A stretch of DNA of 32,476 nucleotides from Candidatus Mcinerneyibacteriota bacterium (GTDB lineage: Bacteria > Macinerneyibacteriota > Macinerneyibacteria > Macinerneyibacteriales > DSCS01): assembly GCA_016937175.1 (NCBI GenBank), contig JAFGWL010000019.1:1-32476 (forward strand). The letters run 5' to 3'. Under the pieces are notes generated by a model. It saw only the letters and a program-made list of their open reading frames with translations, searched no databases and was not told the DNA's origin. A program made the translations under genes and the position numbers. Positions 23,958 through 30,871 of the stretch are shown piece after piece. Numbering within the stretch: the stretch's first letter is position 1; each line of letters opens with the position of its first letter.

Positions 23958-25187
23958 GTGGGACATTCATTGGCCTCATTGCTGAGACAGGCGTATCAGT
24001 TTACTTCAGGGTGTACAGAACCGGCAGCCATAGGCTTGAATGCAGCCATCGCCGGTTTTTATCTTAGCGGGGCCCTTCCCGAATCCTTTGAGATCGAGAT
24101 AGACCTGTTGACCTATAAAAATGCCTACAATGCGGGGATTCCCAACGGCGAGGGGGAACATGGCACGGTCTGGGCGGCGCTTTACGGCTATCTCACCGCC
24201 CGTCCCCAGCTGAAGCTGGAAATATTCAACGGTGTGGACAACGATATCGTCCTCAAAGCCAAATCCTTTCTGGACAATCATGAGATACGGGTCAAGGTCC
24301 TTGAAAAGGAATCTCTCTACATCAGGACGACAATCCGGGCCGGCTCTTCTGAAGCAGTGGTGGAGACAAGAGGCAGTCATCTCAATATCACAGAAAGCCG
24401 TCTAAACGGAATAGCCAAGCCCCTTCCCTGGAGACAGGAGGAGGAGAAGGAAGAGAAAAAGAGCGATCCCTTCTATCCCGATGAAGTCTATTTCCACGAA
24501 GAGTATTGGATCGAAATGGTGGAGAAACTTTCCCGGGACCTCACTCTCATGGCAAAATTGCGTAAGGGAATGGAGATCAACCTGAAGGCGGCCTCTTACG
24601 GAAAACGATATGATACAAGCACCGACGATTTCGGCGTTGCTGGCGCTGTCTATGCTCGTATGCATGGAGATACCATACCGGTCATGAGTGTGTCAGGGTC
24701 AGGGAACAAAGGTTTGATCAGTATCATCCCGCCGGCACAGTATGGTGCCAAGAAGGGGGCTTCACAGGAAGAGGTGGAGAAGAGTGTCCTTCTCTCGACG
24801 TTGGTCACCATGCTGATCACCTATAAATTCGGGTCGGTCTCTTCTATCTGCGGTGGAGTTTACGGAGCGGGGACAGGAGCTATGGCGGGGCTTCTTTATC
24901 TGGACAAGAGCCTGGACCGCTTTTTCGATGCCTTCAGAAACTATATCTCCTCTATCTGCGGCATATTCTGCGACGGGGCCAAGGGCAGTTGTGCTTTGAA
25001 AGCCTCAGCAGCCGTCCTCATGGTCCGACGCTCCATCGACCTTGTCGGGAAAGGCTTTTCAGTCGACGCCAAAGACGGCTTTTTGGGGGAGAATTTTTAC
25101 GGGACCCTTGAAAATCTGGTCCGGTACAATGAGCATTTTGCCCGTTTCGATAAAAGCACCGTAGAGATCCTTCAGTCAAAGAGTTGA
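23958..25187 (+). CDS. L-cysteine desulfidase-like protein (UPF0597/CyuA family)
   Basis: A 409-residue cytosolic protein. The N-terminal motif GCTEPAAIGL (Cys19) and the C-terminal Cys cluster (Cys298 in SSICGG, Cys334, Cys338 and Cys345 in SSICGIFCDGAKGSC) match the iron-sulfur L-cysteine desulfidase/serine dehydratase alpha-chain-like family. Members break L-cysteine to pyruvate, ammonia and sulfide using a [4Fe-4S] cluster. The GTG start has an AAAGGAAGG site upstream. The gene begins 42 bases after hldD with no clear promoter or terminator between. The substrate could also be serine or a related amino acid. Confidence 0.85.
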   Translation: MGHSLASLLRQAYQFTSGCTEPAAIGLNAAIAGFYLSGALPESFEIEIDLLTYKNAYNAGIPNGEGEHGTVWAALYGYLTARPQLKLEIFNGVDNDIVLKAKSFLDNHEIRVKVLEKESLYIRTTIRAGSSEAVVETRGSHLNITESRLNGIAKPLPWRQEEEKEEKKSDPFYPDEVYFHEEYWIEMVEKLSRDLTLMAKLRKGMEINLKAASYGKRYDTSTDDFGVAGAVYARMHGDTIPVMSVSGSGNKGLISIIPPAQYGAKKGASQEEVEKSVLLSTLVTMLITYKFGSVSSICGGVYGAGTGAMAGLLYLDKSLDRFFDAFRNYISSICGIFCDGAKGSCALKASAAVLMVRRSIDLVGKGFSVDAKDGFLGENFYGTLENLVRYNEHFARFDKSTVEILQSKS

Positions 25188-25242
25188 ATTGTCTCCGGGA
25201 AGAGCCCGGAAATGTTGTCATAGAGAAGACGAGGAGGAAAAA

Positions 25243-26241
25243 ATGGCTGATTTATCAACCAGATACATGGGGCTGAAGCTGAAAAGTCCCATTATCGTCG
25301 CCAGCAGTGATTTTACCAAAAGCACCGGACAGATAGAAAAATGCCGGGATTATGGCGCCGGGGCTGTGGTCCTCAAATCGATATTTCAGGAAGAGTTCAC
25401 CGCTGAAAGTATCAGGACAGAGCTGGAATCAGGGTATCCCCAGTATGCGGAAAGCTTCGACTATGTCGAACAGATGATCGCCCATAGGGGGCAGGAGGCC
25501 TACCTGGAACTGATCAGGGAGGCTAAAAAAAGAGTGGATATTCCGGTCATCGCCAGTATCAACGCCTATTCTTCAAAGGGATGGGCAGAATATGCCCGGC
25601 ACGTAGAGGAGGCAGGGGCCGACGCTCTGGAGCTCAATACGGCTCTTCTGCCGGCTTCTCCCTATGAGACTTCTGAGGAGATCGAAAAGCGCTATGTGGA
25701 TATTATAAAGACGGTAAAGAAGGAGGTCTCCCTTCCTGTTGCCATGAAGATTGGCCCTTACTTTACATCAGTCTTCCGTATCGCAGACCGTATGTATGCG
25801 TCCGGAGCCGATGCCCTGGTCCTCTTCAACCGTTTTTATCAGTTTGATTTTGATATCGATAAGATCAGCCTGACCTATGGAGGGTTTTTAAGCACGCCGT
25901 CGGAGATGTCCAATACTCTCAGGTGGATGGCCCTTCTCTATGGTGTGGCTGACGGCGACCTTGCGGCAGCCACGGGAATCCACTCCTCAGAAGGTGTCGT
26001 CAAACAGCTCCTGGCCGGTGCCACGACAGTCCAGGTCTGCTCTGCTCTCTACAAAAACGGCCTGGATCATCTCAAGAAAATGAATGAAGGCTTATCCGAC
26101 TGGATGGATAAGCACGGGTTTACTTCGGTGGATGCATTCCGGGGTAGACTTAGTAAAGAAAAAGCTCATTACCCCGATGAGATCGAACGCCTTCAGTTTA
26201 TGAAAGCTCTTCTGGCAGAGGGAGAACGGAAAGGCCGCTGA
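25243..26241 (+). CDS. Dihydroorotate dehydrogenase-like flavoprotein
   Basis: A 332-residue TIM-barrel protein of the DHOD-like family. Motifs are the start LSTRYMGLKLKSPIIVASSD, VVLKSIFQEEF, PVIASINAYSSKGW, ALELNTALLP and PVAMKIGPYF, typical of FMN-binding dihydroorotate dehydrogenase relatives. Members of this sub-family are annotated as DHOD-like and may not make orotate; no pyr neighbours are seen here. The ATG at 25243 is preceded by GAGGAGG and gives the standard start; the longer in-frame ORF from TTG 25189 crosses a small hairpin and looks artificial. Confidence 0.82.
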   Translation: MADLSTRYMGLKLKSPIIVASSDFTKSTGQIEKCRDYGAGAVVLKSIFQEEFTAESIRTELESGYPQYAESFDYVEQMIAHRGQEAYLELIREAKKRVDIPVIASINAYSSKGWAEYARHVEEAGADALELNTALLPASPYETSEEIEKRYVDIIKTVKKEVSLPVAMKIGPYFTSVFRIADRMYASGADALVLFNRFYQFDFDIDKISLTYGGFLSTPSEMSNTLRWMALLYGVADGDLAAATGIHSSEGVVKQLLAGATTVQVCSALYKNGLDHLKKMNEGLSDWMDKHGFTSVDAFRGRLSKEKAHYPDEIERLQFMKALLAEGERKGR

Positions 26242-26243
26242 GA

Positions 26244-27179
26244 ATGACCGCTGAAGGGGAACACGGGGAATTTTTCTACAACAGGTTAAAAAAGAAGAAA
26301 CGGCTCCTTTTCCCCTGGGCAGAAAGGCACGGCCTCGACGCTTTCCGTCTCTATGACAGGGACCTTCCTGAGGTCCCGCTCACCGTTGATATCTATGGTG
26401 ATTATGTGATGATCTGCGATTACCGGAAGGATAAAAGCCCCCGCGAATGGCTGGAGGAGATGAAAAAGAAGGTTCTGGCTGCCACAGGAGTTCCGGATGC
26501 GCGGTTGTTTATCCATGAGCGGCACTCCCGTGCCGGAGGACAGTATGAAAAAGAGGAGAATCCTCCGCATGAAATCATCGTTCGTGAGCAGGGGGCCCGG
26601 TTTTTAGTTAAACTTGGGGCTTATGCGGACACCGGGCTATTTTCTGATCACCGCCTGACACGACAGTGGGTGAAAGAAAGGGCTGCAGGAAAAAATGTAC
26701 TTAACTTATACGCCTATACCGGGTCTTTTTCTGTCTACGCGGCGCTGGGGGGTGCAGCTTCCACCCTTTCGGTCGACCTCTCCCGTCCTTATTGCCGGTG
26801 GGCGGAACGGAACCTGGAGTTGAACGGAGTTACAGGGGAGAAGAACAAGGTGGAAACGAGCGATGCCTTTGCCTTTCTCGACCGGGCTCGGGGCCCCTTT
26901 TGGGAGTTGATCATCATCGATCCCCCGACCTTTTCTACAAGCAAAAAGATGGATTATGTCTTCGATATCAAAAAAGCTCATCTCCCCCTTATCAGAAAAT
27001 CTCTCTCCCTTTTAAGGGATGAGGGGATGATACTTTTTTCCACCAATGCAAGAAAATTTAAAATAGATCCGGCTTTGTTTAATGAAGCTCTGATCCGGGA
27101 GATCACAGAAGAGACGATCCCTGCTGATTTCCGTCAGCACAGGCCCCATCGATGCTGGGTGATCAGGAAGAGTAAATAA
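26244..27179 (+). CDS. Stand-alone RlmK-like 23S rRNA methyltransferase
   Basis: The 311-residue protein resembles the C-terminal half of RlmKL (RlmK), which makes m7G2069 in 23S rRNA. Matching segments are FYNRLKKKKRLLFPWAERHGLDAFRLYDRDLPE (region 26271-26369), YADTGLFSDHRLTRQWV, the SAM-binding NLYAYTGSFSVYAALGG, LSVDLSRPYCRWAERNLELNGV and the catalytic IIDPPTFSTSKK (DPPTF). It lacks the N-terminal THUMP and RlmL domain, so it is a stand-alone version. RlmI-type enzymes share the fold but begin with a PUA domain, absent here. Its start is two bases after the DHOD-like stop. Confidence 0.75.
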   Translation: MTAEGEHGEFFYNRLKKKKRLLFPWAERHGLDAFRLYDRDLPEVPLTVDIYGDYVMICDYRKDKSPREWLEEMKKKVLAATGVPDARLFIHERHSRAGGQYEKEENPPHEIIVREQGARFLVKLGAYADTGLFSDHRLTRQWVKERAAGKNVLNLYAYTGSFSVYAALGGAASTLSVDLSRPYCRWAERNLELNGVTGEKNKVETSDAFAFLDRARGPFWELIIIDPPTFSTSKKMDYVFDIKKAHLPLIRKSLSLLRDEGMILFSTNARKFKIDPALFNEALIREITEETIPADFRQHRPHRCWVIRKSK

Positions 27180-27215
27180 ATAAGCGTCCTGAAGAAGGCG
27201 CAGGAAGGATGAGCC

Positions 27216-28370
27216 GTGAGTATCACGATAAAAGAGATGAAGAGCAAAACAGACCTAAAAAGATTTATCAAGTTTCCTTTTTCTTTGTATAAGGATAACG
27301 ACTTCTGGGTTCCCCCTCTCTTTATGGATGAGATCAATACGCTGACCCCCGGCAAGAATGCAGCTCTTGAATTCTGCGATGCCGCCTACTGGATGGCTTT
27401 TAAAGACGGGAAGCCCGCCGGCCGGATCGCCGGGATCATCAACAACCGGTTCATCGAACAGTGGGGCAGCAAACAGGCCAGGTTCGGCTGGTTTGACGTC
27501 ATCGATGACATCGATGTCACCAAAGCTCTCCTGGAAACCGTTGAACAGTGGGCAGTCCGGAAGGGGATGGATGCTCTCCACGGGCCCCTGGGTTTTACCG
27601 ACATGGATAAAGAGGGGGTTCTGGTGGAAGGTTTCAACGAGCTGGGGACCTTTGCCACTATCTATAATCATCCCTATTATGCCCGGCACCTGGAGGAGCT
27701 TGGCTATGTCAAAGATACCGACTGGGTGGAATATGAGATCACTGTCCCTCAAGAACCTGTTGAAAAACTGGAGCGGCTCACTGATATCGTCCTGAAAAAA
27801 AACAGGCTCACCATCTTTAAGCCGAAGAATAAAAAAGAGCTTGTTAAACGTTACGGCCATGAGCTCTTCACCCTGATCAATGATGCTTACGGCCATCTCT
27901 ATGGATTTGTCACGCTGACCGAAAAACAGATCAATCAGTATATCGATCAATACCTGGGGTTCCTCAGGCTGGATTATATCTGTGTAGTCATCGATGAAGA
28001 GGAGAAGGTAGCCGGGGTGGGGATCACCATGCCCTCTCTGTCAAAAGCCATGCAGCGGTGCCGGGGGCGTCTTTTCCCCAGAGGGGTATTCGATATCCTC
28101 CGGGCTATCAAAAAAGTGGATCTGGTGGATCTCTATCTTGTCGCTGTGCGCCATGAACTCCAGGGAAAAGGTGTCAACGCTGTTCTCATCAACACTTTTC
28201 TCCATAATTTTATCCGTTTGGGAATAACCAAAGCGGAAAGCAATCCTGAGCTGGAAGAAAATGCCAATGTCCAGGGCCAGTGGAGGTTTTTCCCTCACCG
28301 GCAGCATAAACGCCGTCGCTGTTATATCAAACACCTTCGCCATTATGGAGACCCGGTCAAAGGAGAGTAG
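27216..28370 (+). CDS. GNAT/YghO-like hypothetical protein
   Basis: A 384-residue protein of an uncharacterised family related to YghO/GNAT acetyltransferases. Recognisable segments are an N-terminal FIKFPFSLYKDNDFWVPPL, LHGPLGFTDMDKEGVLVEGF in the middle, a GNAT-like VAGVGITMPSLS with LYLVAVRHELQGKGVNAVLIN, and a C-terminal AESNPELEENANVQGQWRFF followed by a basic RQHKRRRCYIK tail. The QGKGV loop resembles an acetyl-CoA-binding motif; the function is unknown. The GTG start is preceded by a GGAAGGA site. It ends one base before the gtrA start. Confidence 0.7.
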   Translation: MSITIKEMKSKTDLKRFIKFPFSLYKDNDFWVPPLFMDEINTLTPGKNAALEFCDAAYWMAFKDGKPAGRIAGIINNRFIEQWGSKQARFGWFDVIDDIDVTKALLETVEQWAVRKGMDALHGPLGFTDMDKEGVLVEGFNELGTFATIYNHPYYARHLEELGYVKDTDWVEYEITVPQEPVEKLERLTDIVLKKNRLTIFKPKNKKELVKRYGHELFTLINDAYGHLYGFVTLTEKQINQYIDQYLGFLRLDYICVVIDEEEKVAGVGITMPSLSKAMQRCRGRLFPRGVFDILRAIKKVDLVDLYLVAVRHELQGKGVNAVLINTFLHNFIRLGITKAESNPELEENANVQGQWRFFPHRQHKRRRCYIKHLRHYGDPVKGE

Positions 28371-28371
28371 C

Positions 28372-28851
28372 ATGCATCACCATTTCACACCCTTGCGCCG
28401 ACTGACCCGTTATTTTACAGCCAGCCTTCTGGGAACTGCAGCGGACCTTTTTTTTCTCTGGCTCTTTACTCTCTTGGTACAGAGTTATTCAGCGACCTAC
28501 ATCGTCGGGCCCATCTTCTCCTTTCAACTGGCCATGCTTATCAACTTTACAGTCTCCTGTCTCTGGATCTGGCCGGACCGTCTTCAAAAGGGTTTAAAAC
28601 ACCATTTCTGGAAAAGGTTCGCTGCCTATGATATCGCAGCGCTCATGATCCTCGGAATCAAGATGATCCTGATCATCCTTTTGGAGCAGATGACCCATTG
28701 GGGTGTTCTTTTGTGTAATCTTGTGGCCCTGACCATTACAGGGACCTTGAACTTCTTCATCCGGGAACGCTTTATATTCAGCCCTGAAGCCTTCCCCTCG
28801 CCTCTTGAAATCCATCCCGAAGATGGTATAATGAAGATAAAAGGGGAGTAA
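28372..28851 (+). CDS. GtrA family membrane protein
   Basis: A 159-residue protein with four hydrophobic segments. The N-terminal LRRLTRYFTASLLGTAADLFFLWLF and the central LINFTVSCLWIWPDR match the GtrA family, whose members are thought to flip or support transfer of undecaprenyl-linked sugars for cell-surface glycans. I chose ATG 28372 with a GGAGA site five bases upstream; a longer in-frame start would run back over the previous gene. A strong promoter for the next gene lies in its last 50 bases. Confidence 0.85.
   Translation: MHHHFTPLRRLTRYFTASLLGTAADLFFLWLFTLLVQSYSATYIVGPIFSFQLAMLINFTVSCLWIWPDRLQKGLKHHFWKRFAAYDIAALMILGIKMILIILLEQMTHWGVLLCNLVALTITGTLNFFIRERFIFSPEAFPSPLEIHPEDGIMKIKGE
28805..28832 (+). 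promoter_or_regulatory. Strong predicted promoter inside the gtrA 3' end
   Basis: TTGAAA (28805-28810) and a perfect TATAAT (28827-28832) are separated by 16 bases, and a TGG directly before the -10 gives the extended TGnTATAAT form. It would drive the charged coiled-coil gene at 28870. Confidence 0.7.
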
Positions 28852-28869
28852 GCAAGGAGGTCTATGCGT

Positions 28870-29388
28870 ATGAATGAAAATGAAAACAAAGGAACCATGC
28901 ATAAAGTGTGGGATAAAGTCAAAAAAATCAGCTCGGAAGCGTATGAAAAGGGACGGGAATATACAGCCATCGCCGAGTTGAAGATCAAGATCAGTTCATT
29001 GAACAAAGAAAAGAACAATCTTTATGCCGAAATGGGTGAATATCTCTACGATCTGATCAGCCGGAAAGAAGAGGATATCTGCAACCGGACGGAGATCAAA
29101 GCCCGGTATGAGAAGATCAGTGATATCAATGAGAAGATCAATAATCTGGAGTTTGATATAAACCGGATCAAGGAAGAGCATAATATCGACGATGCGGACC
29201 TGAAACGTTTGGCAGAAGAAGAAAAGGAAGAGGAGGAAAAGGCGAAAAAAGAGAAAGATGATAAAAAAAAGGCCGATGAGAAGAAAAAGGCCTCTTCAAC
29301 CACAAAAAAAAGCGCCTCAGCCTCCAAAAGCAAGAGCCCGGGAAGCAGGAAGGGGACCGGCCCCAAAAAAAGTGAAGGAGCCTCCTGA
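28870..29388 (+). CDS. Charged coiled-coil protein with Lys/Ser-rich tail, unknown function
   Basis: A 172-residue cytosolic-looking protein. Residues about 1-105 have a heptad-like helical pattern (AIAELKIKISSLNKEKNNLY, then EKISDINEKINNLEFDIN), probably coiled coil. A run of Glu/Lys follows, and the last 50 residues are Lys/Ser/Ala-rich and disordered. No signal or membrane segment is seen. The AAGGAGG site is about nine bases before ATG 28870 and only three before ATG 28864, so 28870 is preferred. The basic tail could bind nucleic acid or the envelope; no family is recognised. It is driven by a strong promoter and is followed three bases later by the HD gene. Confidence 0.75.
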   Translation: MNENENKGTMHKVWDKVKKISSEAYEKGREYTAIAELKIKISSLNKEKNNLYAEMGEYLYDLISRKEEDICNRTEIKARYEKISDINEKINNLEFDINRIKEEHNIDDADLKRLAEEEKEEEEKAKKEKDDKKKADEKKKASSTTKKSASASKSKSPGSRKGTGPKKSEGAS

Positions 29389-29390
29389 CC

Positions 29391-29939
29391 ATGACAGAAC
29401 GCTCTGAAGCCTTGGCCCTGTTGAAAAAACATCTTAAAACGAAAAACCTGGTCAAGCACTGTCTGGCTGTGGAAGCTGCCATGAAAGCGTTGGCCGAAGA
29501 ACTGGGCGGGGACCCGGACCGATGGGCCCTGGCAGGACTTCTACATGATATAGATTACGACCGGACTATGGAGACACCGGATAAGCACGGCCTCGTCGCC
29601 GAAGAGATCTTAAAAGCGGAAGCGGACCTGGATGAAGAGATGCTCTACGCCATAAAAGCTCATCCCGGGAAACTTCCTCGTGAGAGTCTCATGGATAAGG
29701 CTCTCTATGCTGCTGACCCCCTCACAGGACTGATCGTAGCGGCAGCCCTCATGCATCCGGATAAAAAAATCGGGGCTCTTGACGGGGAGTTCATCATGCG
29801 CCGCTTTAACGAAAAGAGTTTTGCGCGGGGAGCAAACAGGGAGATCATCCGATCCTGTGAATCCTTCATGCCCCTTGAAGAGTTTATTGATGTGGTCCTG
29901 GACGGAATGAAGGGGATCTCCTCAGAACTCGGCCTTTAA
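29391..29939 (+). CDS. HD-domain (HDIG-type) metal-dependent phosphohydrolase
   Basis: A 182-residue single-domain HD protein. Metal-ligand candidates are His23 in KHCLAVE, His52-Asp53 in LLHDIDYD, His66 in KHG, His91 in AHPGK and Asp109 in LYAADPLTG, the order found in HDIG-type proteins. The family hydrolyses phosphomonoesters or nucleotides; the substrate is unknown. There is no membrane segment. Its stop TAA shares one base with the next ATG, so it is translationally coupled to the PrmA-like methyltransferase. Confidence 0.85.
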   Translation: MTERSEALALLKKHLKTKNLVKHCLAVEAAMKALAEELGGDPDRWALAGLLHDIDYDRTMETPDKHGLVAEEILKAEADLDEEMLYAIKAHPGKLPRESLMDKALYAADPLTGLIVAAALMHPDKKIGALDGEFIMRRFNEKSFARGANREIIRSCESFMPLEEFIDVVLDGMKGISSELGL

Positions 29940-30853
29940 TGGAACATTTTTATAAGATCATTATCGACTGGAGCCTGGAACGATTCGGCCCTTACGAAGA
30001 TTATTTTACCCCCGAGATGCTGGCCCGGGCCTCTGTCGAAGATTTTGATTCCCTTTTCGCTGCCTATGGAGATGATCCGGATGCGTTGCCGGATACTTAT
30101 CCCGTGGGCAAGGGGCAAGTAAGACTTGCCTTTTTTGCGCCCTGTTATGATGAAGCGACGACGATGAAGGATCTTCTGGAAAGATTTCTGCCTCCGGAAG
30201 CTTCTGTTTTTATCGAAGAGGGGGAGATCACTCTTTTTCCCAGGCGGATCCCCTTTATCGGGGATATACAAATCCTGCTGGGAGAAGAGGTGAAGCCTCT
30301 TCCGCAAGAAAAGGCCATCCGCCTGTGGGGATCTCAGATCTTCGGAACAGGCGAGCATGCGACGACACGCCTCATGGCGGAGATGATGGAGAGTTTCAAC
30401 TTTTCAGGTAAACGGGGTATTGATGCCGGCGCCGGGAGTTGCATCCTGACGCTTTATGCTCTGATGAAGGGTGCGCAGGACTTGTATGCCTTTGATGTGG
30501 CGGATAACTTCCGGGAGACAGCCGGCCATGTCATGACTCTTAACAAGGCGAGGTTCCATGCTTTTCAGGAAGATCACCTTGCTTTTTCCGCGCGCTATAC
30601 CCGCTGGAAAGAGACCGATTTTCTCCTGGCCAACATGCTGCCCCGCTATCTCTTTCCTGTCCTCGCCCTCTTTGCCGAGAAACTTTCATCACGGACGTAT
30701 GTTTTATTGTCAGGTATCCCGGAGGGGCGCAGAAAGGAAGCTGAAGCTTTTTTTGATAGAACGGGATTTACCGTCACGCAATCATTTCAGCATGAAGAAT
30801 GGGCCGGATATACCGGTTTTATTGCCGGCAGAAGGCCGGGAACAGAACTTTAA
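29939..30853 (+). CDS. PrmA-like class I methyltransferase
   Basis: The 304-residue protein resembles ribosomal protein L11 methyltransferase (PrmA). The family motif SQIFGTGEHATTRLMAEMM corresponds to AFGTGxHxTT, and the SAM-binding motif GIDAGAGSCILTLYAL and an acidic FDVAD follow. The active-region DFLLANMLPRYLF corresponds to the DLVVANILA of PrmA. The N-terminal half is divergent and longer than usual, and the Gly-rich motif has a Cys where PrmA has Gly-Ile. It should use SAM; whether L11 is the target is inferred from the motif only. It starts inside the HD gene stop. Confidence 0.72.
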   Translation: MEHFYKIIIDWSLERFGPYEDYFTPEMLARASVEDFDSLFAAYGDDPDALPDTYPVGKGQVRLAFFAPCYDEATTMKDLLERFLPPEASVFIEEGEITLFPRRIPFIGDIQILLGEEVKPLPQEKAIRLWGSQIFGTGEHATTRLMAEMMESFNFSGKRGIDAGAGSCILTLYALMKGAQDLYAFDVADNFRETAGHVMTLNKARFHAFQEDHLAFSARYTRWKETDFLLANMLPRYLFPVLALFAEKLSSRTYVLLSGIPEGRRKEAEAFFDRTGFTVTQSFQHEEWAGYTGFIAGRRPGTEL

Positions 30854-30871
30854 AAGAGAATGGAGGTTACG

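Noticed and set aside
25194-25210. Small hairpin TCCGGG-AAGAG-CCCGGA before the DHOD-like gene
   Set aside because: Six pairs and no T-run; too weak to call a terminator or regulatory element.
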